Origin: Gordius sp. MW1
Lineage: Eukaryota > Nematomorpha > Gordioida > Gordea > Gordiidae
Assembly (NCBI GenBank): GCA_964036665.1
Contig: OZ038528.1
Span: 24,353,245 to 24,417,244, forward strand
Length of the DNA stretch: 64,000 nucleotides
Direction: 5' to 3'
Numbering within the stretch: the stretch's first letter is position 1; the number at the start of each line of letters is the position of its first letter. Position numbers and translations under genes: made by a program. Under the pieces are notes generated by a model. That model made no database searches. It worked only from the letters and a program-made list of their open reading frames with translations, and was not told the DNA's origin. This document shows, piece by piece, positions 1 through 12,489 of this stretch.

Positions 1-234
1 GGCTTCGCAATAAAACGATATTTTAAACAATTATCTGGTTGATTTAAGGACTTGAAAATGTTTGTAAATATCCGATATTGTACTATTAAGCGATTTGTCA
101 ATAAACGATGTTTTTGTTAATGTTTAAAAAAAACAAAATGGCGGTTAACTTTGCGATTAAAAGATTTTCGCGATAATCCGATTTGCGATTAAGAAGTTTC
201 GACTGTATAATCAACAATTCATAAATGTCTCCAA

Positions 235-400
235 CATGAGCGCAGTCAGGGGGAGGCAGAGAGAGGCGGCTGCCCCCCCCCCTCTTAACTCATAAATTCT
301 TAAAAATTTAATATAATTTTGGCTTAAATTTCAAAAAATTATCATTTTGCCCCTCCCTAAAGCATGCCACCCTCTAGTTAAAAACCTGGCTAGGCCCATG
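235..400. mobile_element. Family B MITE (hAT-like), copy 1
   Basis: Degenerate copy of the CATGGGCGTAGCCAGG family; the left end reads catgagcgcagtcagg and the right end ggctaggcccatg. It is flanked by 8-bp direct repeats gtctccaa (227-234) and gtccccaa (401-408), 7 of 8 identical, as expected for a target duplication. The interior has C-rich and A-rich blocks and no coding capacity. Confidence 0.75.
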
Positions 401-408
401 GTCCCCAA

Positions 409-870
409 TTTGATTTAAAAAAATGCCTCAGGGGCCACGACTAGGGAGTGGGATTTATAAAGTACAAATAGTTGACCCTAGAGCAGCTAAAATAAGAAAA
501 AAATTAATTAAAATAATAATTGTTGAAGCCAAGGTCAAGATAAATAAAAACCTTGTTTATTAACAATCTTTAAATTCGATCTTTTAAACAATGTAGAATG
601 GAAGGAGGTCAACTATCCCAAATAACTCACTATTATTTTGACTTTATAATTTAATCCATTAAATTCGTCAAGGGCTAATTAAATAAATAAATTTAATTAT
701 TGAGGCGGTTGGCTCATAAAAGTGACTTGCTATTAATTTATGCTAATTTTGGATCCTTCTCATTTAGCTGCTTTTATATAGCAAGAACTTAATTACTATA
801 ACGATGTTCTCGAGAATAGATTATTATTAATAGTTGCTCGACGAGGAGTTTAGTGAAAGTGAGCATTTTC
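409..870. other. AT-rich stretch without a gene
   Basis: No coding exon, RNA gene or repeat terminus was recognised here; the sequence is simple AT-rich spacer. Confidence 0.5.
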
Positions 871-1054
871 TAAGTTGAAATTTAAAAACGGCTAGGTTTT
901 TGGTTTAAGTCGGCTAAACGGACCAAACGTTTTTGGTCTGATTTTCCTAGTCGACCTCTAGGCTTAGTCGAAATAGGAAAAACAGTTACAAATCACAATT
1001 AGTCTTAGGAACCAAAGGTAGACCAAACAAAACCCAGCCAATTTTACAACACTA
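871..1054. mobile_element. Family A MITE (hAT-like), left end worn
   Basis: The right end matches family A (acccagcc...ttacaacacta). The body has the usual paired GTCGAC-type blocks and the 'aaaacggct' left subterminus. The left terminal ~10 bp is diverged and no target duplication is visible. Confidence 0.7.
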
Positions 1055-1092
1055 GCTGGAATCATGTACATTTTATAGCGTTATAATCCACT

Positions 1093-1229
1093 CATGGGCG
1101 TAGCCAGGATTGGATTTAGAGGGGGCAATAATGATTTAGGGAGGGGCAAAATGATAGTATTAAGTAATTTTAGTCATAATTTTTTTAAATTCTCATGAAT
1201 TTTACAGAGGGGCAATGGCTACGCCCATG
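1093..1229. mobile_element. Family B MITE (hAT-like), copy 2
   Basis: Both inverted ends are present: catgggcgtagccagg at the left and ggctacgcccatg at the right. Flanks aatccact (1085-1092) and aatctact (1230-1237) are an 8-bp target duplication with one mismatch. The interior shows the family signature 'ggggcaataatgattta...ggggcaaaatgat'. Confidence 0.88.
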
Positions 1230-1237
1230 AATCTACT

Positions 1238-4200
1238 CAAATAGTATTCGGCAGCGTTATAATTTGGTATAAAATAAGTTAATGATATATACTTATTAAG
1301 AACTTAACTCCCCTTAAACAAAATTGCCTTAATTACCGTTTCGAGTGATTTGCAAAAAAATGTTGTCCAATAATGATGCGCCTAATGAGTTTATCGAAGC
1401 AGCTTCTAGGAGGACACGAAGGTTGTAAACTCGATGACATTTGGCAATTATAATAAAAGTTTAAAAATCAATTATGTTTTTTTGCAATAGGGAAAGTTTA
1501 AACTTTTTGTTACTTTTTTTTAGCATATAGCATTGAAGAAAACTTTATTCCTTTTAAAATTTTCAAATATTTAAGGATGAAGTTATAAGAAATTAGGAGG
1601 CACTTTGACTCTAAAAGAAATCCTGATTTGCGGCGGAGCTAAAATAGCGATCGACCAAAAAATTTATAATTCGTTCAGCGTTTTAACATAGGTAAGTTCA
1701 AGTGGATTAACAACTTAGAAAATTAGTATTCAATAAAGGTCCACCAGGCACAAAAATATTTTTGTTTCATATTGTGGCTTTTATTGAAACAATAAAAAGA
1801 TTAAAAAACTTTTTTCGTCAATGAAATAAATTTCTTAGCTTAGATTTATCAAGATTTTTTTTACATATAATATTTGAGAGTACACAAATTAAGGAATGTG
1901 AGTGAATTTAAACTTCTAAAACAAAGGATATTCCATTTTGCTCCAAGGTTTTAAATTTTTGTACTACTATATTGAGACTAAAAATGTTTAATCCATTACA
2001 TATTAAAAAGCCTCTAAAAGCTTGGAAAAAATAAAATGACCATATAATAAAAATTAGGTAAAATTTTGCATGGGCGATAAGCCTTAAATCAATAAAATTT
2101 TCTATATTCAGTAATAACATTAGATAATGTAATTAAGTTGCCTCCAGTCATCACTATCTAATTAAGAGGTAAAAAGTAATTTATTAATTCATCCCTTTTT
2201 AATCAATAAATATTATATTGAATTGTAATGTTTAACAATATTTCACTCTTTTTAATCAATGGTTATCAATAACAATAATAACTTGATTAACGTTTCAAGT
2301 TAATTCGATTATTATCAAAATCTCCCCCTATCTGACAAATAATTGAATTCAAATTTAATATAAATAAAAATTTTAAATTTTACCAAATTTATGAAAGCTA
2401 AAAATGATCATCACTTCTCTCTACAAGAAAAGTCAAAATAAAATTTTAAAATTTAAAAACAAATGCAGTATATGGATTGCTGGAAACTATTTTATTTATG
2501 GATTTTTAATTAAAAATAAATATTATTACAAGGTCGTTGAAAATAAATTTAAAATTTATAACAAATATTAATATGAGTTTTTAGCACTAAACATTCTCAC
2601 TTATAGCTCGAGGCAATTTAATGTTTTTGACAATAACAAGTTTGTCATTCAGCTAAGCCTTTTTCACTATTTTGAAAGCTCTTTCAATATCATCTAAACA
2701 ATTATAAACTTGATTAAAACAAATGATTGATATATTTGGTATTATATATATAGATATAACGTTTGCGCTTTGCTAATCAATATATATGACCTCTTATTTG
2801 AGCATCGTGCTAATTCTTTATATATGTTTTAAAGTTTTTTTTTGAATTTAGGTATTATGTCAGATTATCTTAGATTATCTTAAATTCTCGAAAAGTATAA
2901 TTACTATTTTTCATAAAAAACTAACTAACAATACTTGACGTAGTTAATTTAAAAAGGTTTTCGTGTAGTAGATTCCTTTAGCCGCGTTAAAACTATTAAA
3001 AATCATAAGTTTATATATAAATTTATTAAGAAAGCTGGATCAAATTTTAAAATGGCTCTAACAAGTGGCAATACATAGGCCGTTGGTTATTTGTTATAAT
3101 ATACTATAAATTTACATTTATATTAAAGGAAAAATTCATACTATACAAATGCAAATACAAACGTATAATATATTAATTTTTAAATTTGGAATATTAAAAA
3201 GTGCAAATAATATTAAAGAATCACTATTTTTCTTGGGAATATTATCTAAAACCATGAATTTTAGCATTATGTTTTTACCTACTTTAATATAAAAACTGTT
3301 TCAGCGACTAATTAAAGACATAGAAAAATATCCCAAATATGCTCCTTAAAATTATCAACAATTATTTTTAATGTTTGATAAATACAATAGTGATTAAAAT
3401 GGCAATACAAAACATTTTTTGACAGGGGTAAATTTATTTGTGAATTTTCTTTCACAAATGGTATATATCAAAATCAATTAAATTTATTAAATGATATTTG
3501 TAAATTTAATAAAATTATATAGAATTTGGTCCTAATATATAAAAAGGAAGTGGACATATTTTAACTAAATTAGTATCAAATAATAATCCTTTTTTCGTTC
3601 CCCTATATTTAAAAAACCACAGATTTTTAAAACACAAAAAATGGATAGTGCGTTTTTATATGAATAATATTTATAAAATAAGCGATTAATAAAGAGTAAA
3701 TAACGCAAAAATTATTATTATAATCATTATACTAAAATTGCTTTAAAAGTAATGGCTTAATTAAATTAACTACCTGTCACATAAATAGTAAAACTTCAAA
3801 GTGTTTTTCCCCTCCTTTTGATTCAACTTTAATTTATTACCTCTTTATTATGTCCTAGATAAAAACTTACCTTTGAAAATATATTCGATTAAATAGCTTT
3901 TTTTAATTCAATGAATTTTTTATTAGAATATCAAATCTATGGTAATAGATTAAATAATATTTAAAAAATAGGGAAACAAATTTCTTATACTATCTCGTGA
4001 TATTCGCGAATCGTTTTTTATAAGACAGAAAATCGGCACTACTATCTGTAAATATAATTCAATAGCAATATCGGAATGTTTCCCAAATATTTATGATCCT
4101 TAACTATTTTTTATTTCTTTCTTTCATCTCCACAAAATATGTATTTTTGATAAATACTAAATGATTAGTATACTAAAAAAATTAAAGTTGCCAGTATTAT

Positions 4201-4281
4201 CTTAAAAGCTAATTCATTGAATAAGACTATATATAAAATCAAAGATAAAAATGGGGCAAATTTTTAAATTGGACTCAATAT
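1238..4281. other. AT-rich gene-free stretch
   Basis: About 3 kb of very AT-rich sequence. I saw no exon with conserved protein similarity, no RNA gene and no copy of the families found elsewhere. A 70-residue minus-strand frame near 1908-2120 looks like chance in low-complexity sequence. Confidence 0.5.
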
Positions 4282-4417
4282 TTAAGGATAGCCAAGGGGG
4301 GTGGGCAGGGAGGGCGGATGTTCCCCTTTAAACCAAAAATTTATTAAAATTATGGCTATGCCCCCCCCCCTAAATCATTGGTGCCCCCCTCTAATTCCAA
4401 TGCTGACTATCCCCATG
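4282..4417. mobile_element. Family B MITE, diverged copy
   Basis: The core pattern of family B is present ('gccaagggggg', C-tract, 'taaatcattg...cccccctctaattccaatgctg'), but both extreme ends are worn and no target duplication is clear. Confidence 0.6.
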
Positions 4418-4459
4418 CATGTTTCGCTAGTGTATCAAGTCAAGCTTCATGTTGGCTAG

Positions 4460-4613
4460 TAGTGTTGTAAAAACAAACCATAGGTTTTTTGGTCTGTTTT
4501 TCTTAGTCGACCCCGGGGCTTAGTTTAAATTTGAAAAATAGGCCAGAGTAGATCGTTAGTCTTAGTTAAACCAAAAGTCGACCAAACAGAACCCAGCCGT
4601 TTTTACAACATTG
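4460..4613. mobile_element. Family A MITE (hAT-like) with target duplication
   Basis: The left end is tagtgttgtaaaaac and the right end tttttacaacattg. Flanks ttggctag (4452-4459) and ttggttag (4614-4621) match at 7 of 8 positions. The interior holds the ggtctg/gtcgac inverted blocks of the family. Confidence 0.88.
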
Positions 4614-5126
4614 TTGGTTAGTTATAATTTTTCAACGTGTCAAAAAAAGTATTTGCCAATGAAAGGGGCCAAGTTATAACATAACAAATTTCGATTTTTG
4701 GAGAGTAAAGTAATAATAGGCCATGCCATGGAATAGGATTAAATGATCAACTATGAATTACTGATGCGGATTTAAAAAAACCCAGAACCCCTACCCTACC
4801 ACCCATCTCCCCTTTTAAAATAAATATTATTAGACGCATTTCGTTTCAATTGTTCAATGTAAGTATTTCATATTATCGTCAAATTTCGGGATTTTAAAAA
4901 TTTTTATGACAAGTTGACATCGGCGCAGACAGATCATATGGTCCTAATAACATTTATGAATGCGAACTTGACGAGATAGAAACAATTAATTTTTTTTAAT
5001 GATTACAGATTTAAAATTGAAAATCATACTATAAATAAATCAAAATTCTCAGCAAATTTAACCACTTTCTCACTCAATAAATAAATTTCAACTTACGTAC
5101 GAATAATGCCTGGCGAAATAAGCAAA

Positions 5127-5289
5127 CATGGGCGTAGACGAGGGGAAGGGGGCAGGGAGGGGCGGTTGTCCCCCTTTAAATCCAAAAAAATGTCAAAATT
5201 TTTAAAAATTATGGCCAAAATTTTAAAAAATGATCATTCTGCCCGTCCCTATTATTGCCCGTCTAATTCCAATGTTGGCTACGCCCATG
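5127..5289. mobile_element. Family B MITE, copy with both ends
   Basis: The ends catgggcgtag and ggctacgcccatg are both present around a G-rich/C-rich body. No convincing target duplication is left. The open frame that crosses it is repeat-derived and not a gene. Confidence 0.75.
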
Positions 5290-5409
5290 AACATGTTAGG
5301 GGTTAAAACAAAAATTTAATATTCATAGTATTAATTTATATTACTGCCTAGCGACAAAAAGGTAATCAAGTAGCAATAAAGATAGTTTTAATGCTTAGAA
5401 AAGCACTAA

Positions 5410-5580
5410 AAATATGCGAAAGCAAAATAAATTTCTTTTACAAAAGCATAAGTCCACGGCCATTAAAAACCAATATAAGTTTCCACCGCAATTATTAAAT
5501 TAAAATTACAAGTTGGACAGGACGTAGAAGACAGACGGACGGACATCCAAAAACTGGCCCATAAATTGCATAGCAGTTAA
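5410..5580 (-). repeat. Family F repeat (TTAATTGCTATGCAATTTAT terminus)
   Basis: Reverse-orientation copy of a dispersed element of about 210 bp. It ends at a conserved inverted terminus (cccataaattgcatagcagttaa) preceded by GGACGGAC-type short repeats and 'acaagttggacaggac'. The other end is the 'gcaaaataaa...cataagtccacggcc' block seen in copies near 16.4, 25.7 and 26.3 kb. It has no coding capacity and its class is unknown. Confidence 0.65.
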
Positions 5581-5589
5581 AAATATTTT

Positions 5590-8500
5590 TTATCACTTTT
5601 ATTAAAACTATAAACGTAAATCAAGTTTCAAGTGTATTATTCCATTAAACAAATTAATATAATAGTCCCACGACCCCTTTACGTTGTTTTAATATAAAGT
5701 GAAAAATACTATATAAAGATATTTGAATAATTAATGAATTCAGATATTTAAAAAGGGGGGGGGCCTATAAATTACCTCTGTGTTTAGAATAAGAATTTTT
5801 ATCTAAATTCCACGAATGTTATTCCAACTCTGGTAGATGGACAAATTGGTAAATGAATTATACCGGATGATAAAAGAGGCGATTTAGTTTTTGTGCAAGC
5901 GAAAAGAAAAACGGCGCGCCGCTGTTTTTAATATGATATTAACATACAAAGCAAAATGTATATATGTTAATTTTTCTCCGGAAACTTACGAAAACTTACG
6001 AAAACTTAAAGGTTTACTCAAGGGAGGTGTAAAGAGAGAGGTGGCAAAATTGATAGTGGCAATTTAAAGGCGGTGGTACGATATTAAATTAGCTTTGATT
6101 CACCGTGTGATCTTGTCAATACGTTAGTGACCAAAAAAACAAATGTCGCCTAAAATTATAAAAAAATCTCTCCTTCATCTGTGTTGGCTAGCTATCAAGC
6201 AGAGCGCGGAAAATAATTATCTGTAGCGTCGTGAAAGACCGGCCTGTTTGTAACAGCTGTAATATCACCAAAATTTTAAAGTCTAAAATTTTTTAGCCAG
6301 CAATCTTAAAAATCGCGTATGGTCCCCCTCTCTCTTTCGTAATTTAATTACTAGTCTATCTGCCTCATCTTTTGATCTTCTCCCTGTAAATGTGGCTAGA
6401 ATAAGCTTATGAACGCTGCTGAACAAATCATAATTTTTTTTTCTTAATTTGTAACAACTACTGACTTTCCCAGATTTGATATATAATAAGAGTGGTATTA
6501 ATTTGTAGATAAGGCTTAATTAATTAATGATTTAAGCGGTTTGCTTCCCCTGGGTTTATTTTAAATTATTATTGCTTGCGATATTTGAAAAATTAGATTG
6601 TGAAAAGTTAAACAGGCGTATTTAATATTATTGGATATTTTTAAGTTTCAAATAATTCTCTAAAAAACTGTTTGGTAAATAAAAAAATATGGGATGAGGA
6701 AGATAGTAGCTGCTAAAAATTTTTTAAAATAGGTCGGATTTTGCTGATAAAATGGATGAGTGATCACAAGCTAATATTTAAAATTGCATTCGTTTCCTGT
6801 TCGTGATTACGCACTTGCTATATCAATAAGAAATCTATAATACACTGAGATATAAGCTATAAATTGAAATTTTGGATGAAACAAATTGTAAACATGCATA
6901 ATTCATGGTTTCAAAATATGACAAATTTTGGTATCTCAATCATATTACCTTTTATTTTGCAATTGGCTAAAACCGATCTTCCATTAATAAACAAAACATG
7001 CCACTAACTTTTAAGACATAATAATAATTAAACTTTCACCTTTAAACTGTATATTTAATTATTTATAATTTCTAATCAGAGACAATACTTTTCAAAGCAT
7101 CTGTTTGTATAGTTTGTATTAAATTATTACTAAGAAACATTAATATAAAATGGCTCACTCTCGGAAGGTTATATTTCTAAGTTGCCATTGTAAGCTAGTT
7201 TCAAAGAGGCTTATATCTAATTAGTTATATTTGTTGTTGTTGCGGTATAAAGACTATTATGCTTTTCTTAAAATTATGCCAGATACTACTTCATTAATCG
7301 CAAGACATAATCTTCTATCTATTTAAGAGACTATTTATAGCGCAAGTAAACAAGACAGGCCTTCCACGACCGTCTTATATGGAAGAAAAGACCTTGAATT
7401 TTTCACGATCATTATATGTGGGATGGATTTTGGAACCTTTTCCCATTAAAAGTGCATTTTGAGATTGTTGAGGTTGAAGCCTGTTGAACTGCTAGTTTCC
7501 GTTTATGCCCCCTAAAAGGTATGCCAAAATAATATTATTATTATGTAACTGCTTAACTTTCAAGGTGATCTAGACTCATTTTTCTTTGTAGCACTTGACC
7601 ATGAAATATTGCTTGCGGAAATGACGATAACATACTCTATGTTATCAACTATAACCATTTGCAATAATAATATTTTTAAACAATGGTGTTCCTCATTTAT
7701 ATTTTTTGTTTATCTGACCTCCATTACTACAAAGTACAACACCAAAATGAAAGCTTTGAACGGCCATCATAGTTAGCAAACTATTTTGATCATAAGTTAA
7801 TACTACTAATCGCACTTTTAACGTCTAAATGACCATACTCATAATCTTAATGTTTATTAAAAAGCAAGGTTTAATTTAATTAAAAAATAGTTCTTGCAAT
7901 AATTAAAAATAAATTAATGACGGGATATATCACAGTTAACTTAGGTCGAATAATAAATAATCTTATTAATCTTTAAGGGATTAGACTAATTACACAATTG
8001 ACCCATACTCATTATTACAATAATAAACAAGGAAAAAGTGAATATGGTAAGATTTCTTATAAAAGGATATTAATTATTTAATTAGTTTCTATAATTGTAA
8101 TATAGTATATTAATTAGTTTACAGTAATGCTTGGCTCTTATCAAATGATAAAGTTATAAGGTAATATTAACTGGATTTTTTGTAAGACGTCAATCCCCGA
8201 TTTATGTTATTTTAAATTAAGAACATAACATACAAATGATGATTAAAGGGTAAAAAGGCAGAAGATTTGAGTCCTAATCAAATATATGTTACGTCATTCG
8301 TGTCTTATTAATACGTGATCAATAATAAATGTAATTATACTCAGCATTTCATAAACATTATAACTCAATAGCTTTTATTAACTCATAGTGCTTATAATAA
8401 AAATCACTCAAAGGTAAATTTTATTAATCAAGGGTATTCTTTAGTCTTTATATTTTTGTTCTTTCAACGTTGGGGACTTTTTAAAGCGAACTACACCACA

Positions 8501-8655
8501 GAATTGAGTAATAAGCCCTATTATTCGAATAAGTAACAAGTAAAAGATACAAATATGGTCAATATATGTTTAAAATATCTTCACATGCATGAAAATGGCA
8601 GAAGCTTGGTTTATTAATAATAATAGATTATATATAAAAATATTCAAACGAAATA
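5590..8655. other. AT-rich gene-free stretch
   Basis: About 3 kb of intergenic sequence with no recognised exon, RNA gene or complete repeat terminus. Confidence 0.45.
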
Positions 8656-9069
8656 TAAAAAACTCGGGCCTTCAGCCCTCGTGGGAAGGGGGAGAAGGGA
8701 AGGAAGAGGGGAAGGGAAGGGGGGACGACTCATCTGTACTTCGTATAAATGTATCATATTTGCTATGCAATTTATGGGCGAGAAAGGTGGGAAGGGGCGA
8801 GAATGCCTATAGAGGGGTATTAAATGCCTAATGATTAATTAATTATTTATACAAATTTTCCATTATAGGCAAAATGTAATATAGGCAAGGGTTAGGGTTA
8901 GATTTAGTGTTTGCATCTAGTTGCGTATTACATTAGTTTTTATGGCCTTTAGTGATTATGGGTCTAACAAACATTATATTATAAAACAACACAATGTTAA
9001 GAATTCGCAGAATTGTTGGGAAAATTTTTTGTTGAATTTGAACAATTTTTAATTAAAAAAATCAAAAAT

Positions 9070-9760
9070 TTAGCCAATGGTCACTTTTTTCTATTGGTCA
9101 GTACCAACAGATACTCTATAAGTCAATAATAGCCAAAAAAACGGAAAAAAAAATTTTGATGCTTACTTTGGCCAATGGTCATTTTTTTCCATTGGTCAGC
9201 AGCCAGCACACGGTAAAAGTGGATATAAATTCAAAAGAGTAAAAAAAACGAGAAAAAAAATTTTCGAATCACATTTTGGCCAATGGTCATTTTTTTCCAT
9301 TGGTCAGCAGCCAGGACACGGTAAAAGTGGATATAAATTCATAATAGTCAAAAAAAACGAAAAAAAAGTTTTCGAATCACATATTGGCCAATGGTCATTT
9401 TATTCCATTGGTCAGCAGCCAGCGGACGGCCAAAAAGTCATAATAGCAATGGTAGGAACAGGAACAATCATAATAGTCAAAAAAAAACGAAAAAAATAAT
9501 TTCGATTCACATTTTGGCCAATGGTCATTTTTTCAATCGGTCAGGAGCCAGCGGACGGCCAAAAAGTCATAATAGCAATGGTAGTAACAGGAACAATCAT
9601 AATAGTCAAAAAAAAAACGAAAAAATAAACTCGGATTCACATTTTGGCCAATGGTCATTTTTTTCATTGGTCAGCAGCCAACGGACGGCCAAAAAGTCTT
9701 ATTATCAATGATAGTAACAAGAACAATCATAAGAGTCAAAAAAACTCCGGGATTCTAACC
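9070..9760 (+). repeat. Tandem array of ~110-bp monomers
   Basis: About six degenerate head-to-tail units, each with an inverted pair ggccaatggtcat...ccattggtcagcagcc, an A-rich tract and 'acggccaaaaagtcataatag'. Frames reading through it repeat the same peptide and are artefacts. Confidence 0.8.
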
Positions 9761-9764
9761 CAAA

Positions 9765-10300
9765 AACTAGTTAAATTGCATAGCAATTAAAAGTAAACAA
9801 CTTTTATTTATGTTTATTATATAACATTGGTCAGCAGCCAGCGGACGGCCAAAAAGTCATAATAGCAATGGTTTTAACAGGAACAATCATAATAGTAAAA
9901 AAAAACGAAAAAAATAATTTCGATTCACATTTTGGCCAATGGTCATTTTTTTCATTGGTCAGCAGCCAGCGGACGGCCAAAAATTCTTATTATCAATGAT
10001 AGTAACAAGAACAATCATAAGAGTCAAAAAAAACTCCGGGATTTTAACCCCAAAACTAGTTAAATTGCATAGCAATTAAAAAGTAAACAACTTTTATTTA
10101 TGTTTATTATATAACTAGTTAAATTGCATAGCATTAAAAGTAAACAACTTTTATCAATGTTTATTATGTAACAAAAACTAGTTAAATTGCATAGCAATTA
10201 AAAGTAAACAACTTTTATTTATGTTTATTATATAACTAGTTAAATTGCATAGCAATTAAAAGTAAACAACTTTTATTTATGTTTATTATATAATAGATAA
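9765..10300 (+). repeat. Tandem ~65-bp repeat with interruption
   Basis: Repeated units of 'aactagttaaattgcatagc' plus 'aaagtaaacaacttttattta'. One ~110-bp-type monomer block lies between copies (9825-10030). The same units recur at 42640-43035. Confidence 0.75.
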
Positions 10301-10488
10301 TTTAACAAATCTTATATATAACACACCGAGAGAGATAGAGATGAGGGGTGGGGCACCTCTTATGCATTAATTCAAAAAATAACACAGCGAGGGAGATAGA
10401 GGATGAGGGGTGGGGCACCTCTTTCTCATCCATTAATTTAAAAAAGCGATAACCTAATATACCCAATGCAAATAGATAGGGATGGACG

Positions 10489-10520
<32 letters not shown>

Positions 10521-10872
10521 GACGGACGGACGGACGGACGGACGGACGGACAACAAAAAACGAGCCCATAAATTGCATAGCAATTAATTAAACCCTAAAT
10601 GTGATCTTTTTATAAACTTGTTTCACACAGCCCGGGTTAATTAAAAAACCTTAAATTTCAAATCATATCAATAATTAATATTTTTATTTAATTATGCTAA
10701 AAATATTAATTGTCAACATTCTATTCATTCAAACTAATATCATTGCAACTCACAGAGCATTTCGTCGTATAACATCTAATTAATTTTATTGTCCATGTAG
10801 CTTTACTCCAAAGTTTTTATATGAATAACGAGTTGTAAGTAATAATTTAGTATATCTAAGAGTGCCACTACT

Positions 10873-11066
10873 TAGTGTTGTAAAAAGGGCTGGGTTTTCT
10901 TTAATCTGCCTTTGGTGTGAGTCTACTAAACATAAACAAACCAAACACTTTTTAGTCGACCTCTAGGATCGGTCGAAACTTGAAAAACATATCAGAGTCG
11001 ACCGTTAATCTTACTTAGTTAAACCAAGGTCCACTAAATAAAGCCCATTCGTTTTTACCATACTAT
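10873..11066. mobile_element. Family A MITE (hAT-like) with target duplication
   Basis: The left end is tagtgttgtaaaaa and the right end ttttaccatacta. Flanks ccactact (10865-10872) and tcactact (11067-11074) match at 7 of 8 positions. The interior has the ttagtcgacc/aaaccaaggtc blocks. Confidence 0.8.
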
Positions 11067-11074
11067 TCACTACT

Positions 11075-12149
11075 ATTAATCCACTACAAAAATTGCTTAC
11101 TCCTGTATACATATTGTTGAGATTAAAATGTTATATGACCACGAATGCTCAGTTAATAACATTAAACGACGTCTTTGAAGGGGAAAATATTAACCTATCA
11201 AAAAAATGATAAAATTGAATTAACCTTTAACCTTTATTAGATGGAGATGATAAAATTTGCACGTGTGCCATCTGTCGATTTTAAATCCTAATTCAGATTT
11301 CATTTATTATGTAGCCAAAATCTTGATGAAGTGGCTTAAGAAGGACATAGGACCAAAAAATTTATCGATTACTAACAATTGATCTGTCTCCACAAATTCA
11401 ACCTTGCGTTCCATTTAAACACTTGACCAAAAGACCATTTATAATATTTTATAAAAATAAATAAATTTGTTGGCATACTTTGTGATACAGTTCCTCAAAG
11501 TAATATGAAACATTTTTAATTAATTTTATCGGAATTTTAATTATTTTTTAGTCATAGAATTTTTAAGCTCGTCAATCATTAAAAATTGTGAATGGATTTT
11601 TTATAAACTCGGCTTTAACATTTATGGTAAAATTCCAATTTTGGAGAAATTCGATTATGTATGTTAGTTTTTTTTAACAAGTTTTCATAATTGTAAGTTT
11701 TTACATACCAAAAAATAATTCTTTAATTAATGCCATTACTCATACTCTTAAATATGTTATAGTCATAGACTAACAAACCATCTTGCCGAATTCACCCTGG
11801 GTATAACGACCAATCATAGAGAAAATCCTAATTATAGTGCCTATTATAATAATTATAAATTTAATTTGAAATTGAATGATTAATATGCTTTTTTGCTGAG
11901 GGACATTTTCAAAATGGGGGACATTTTTTAACCCTAGGACATTCAAATCCCCGAGACGGTTTTTGGCAAGTTGACAGGCCACAACTATAATATAATAAAC
12001 TGGCGAACAGCTAATATTTATTAAGTAAGGGTGTAGGTCGCCGTTAAGGTCTGTATTAACAAAATAACCGCTACTCATTTTTGAAAAATTAAATGTCACA
12101 CTATCTTATGGAGTTAATTCTTTAAAGTTCTCAATTTGTTTCATAAAAT
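11075..12149. other. Gene-free stretch
   Basis: AT-rich spacer. A 109-residue minus-strand frame at 11770-12099 has no motif I recognise and is probably chance. Confidence 0.4.
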
Positions 12150-12270
12150 ATGCAATTTATCACTGCACTAGGGCGCATATTCAAAAATTTACCTAAAATG
12201 GCAGACGAAGTTGCTCAATAAATTTTAATGCAAACAGCTGTTCACTGTCTATGATATTATTAGTCTATGG
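12150..12270. repeat. Family H repeat, uninterrupted copy
   Basis: This matches the sequence around 55672-55720 plus 56166-56250 ('tttatcactgcactaggg', 'gaagttgctcaataaat', 'aacagctgttc', 'attagtctat'). Its ctaaaatg at 12193-12200 is the unoccupied site corresponding to the family E insertion at 55721-56165. A short third piece lies at 35795-35835. Confidence 0.7.
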
Positions 12271-12489
12271 TTGTAGTTGGCTCATAAGGGCCATAAACAT
12301 ACGTTAATATTATATACAAACTTACAAACAATGCACATGTAAAAATATTTTCATTCATGCAAGTTTGCTGTGACATGCAACTAATTGTCGTAGCTACGTT
12401 AAATAACCTTGTTATCCATAAATTAAAAAAAACGCAAAGTTTAGTTCCGTCCAATGGCTTCAATCATCACTCCATTATAAAAGTCGGGG

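Larger units (their letters stand above)
8660..10586 (+). repeat. Compound satellite-bearing repeat G, copy 1
   Basis: A layered element. It has a head hairpin (gggccttcagccct) with a purine tract; a unique part with 'gcaagggttagggttag'; an array of ~110-bp monomers (9070-9760); an array of ~65-bp monomers (9765-10300); two copies of a ~60-bp 'gagatagaggatgaggggtggggcacctc' unit (10320-10440); a GGAC microsatellite (10484-10552); and the terminus cataaattgcatagcaatta. The same order recurs at 39.76-43.31 kb and in part at 19.19-20.59 kb, so this is a mobile unit and not local satellite growth. No coding frame is credible. Confidence 0.8.

Noticed and set aside
8885-8910. Telomere-like 'gggttagggttag' (also at 40030)
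   Set aside because: Only two units, and part of the compound repeat; not an interstitial telomere.
9391-9711. 106-residue frame in the 9-kb repeat and similar frames near 42.3 kb
   Set aside because: They follow the ~110-bp tandem monomers, and the peptide repeats with them; no start, domain or codon signal.
9070-10300. Possible CRISPR-like array
   Set aside because: Units are long, adjacent, diverging tandem monomers without spacers, in an intron-bearing eukaryotic genome.
10302-10583. 93-residue minus-strand frame rich in Ser-Val-Arg-Pro
   Set aside because: Translation of the GGAC microsatellite and the ~60-bp repeat pair.
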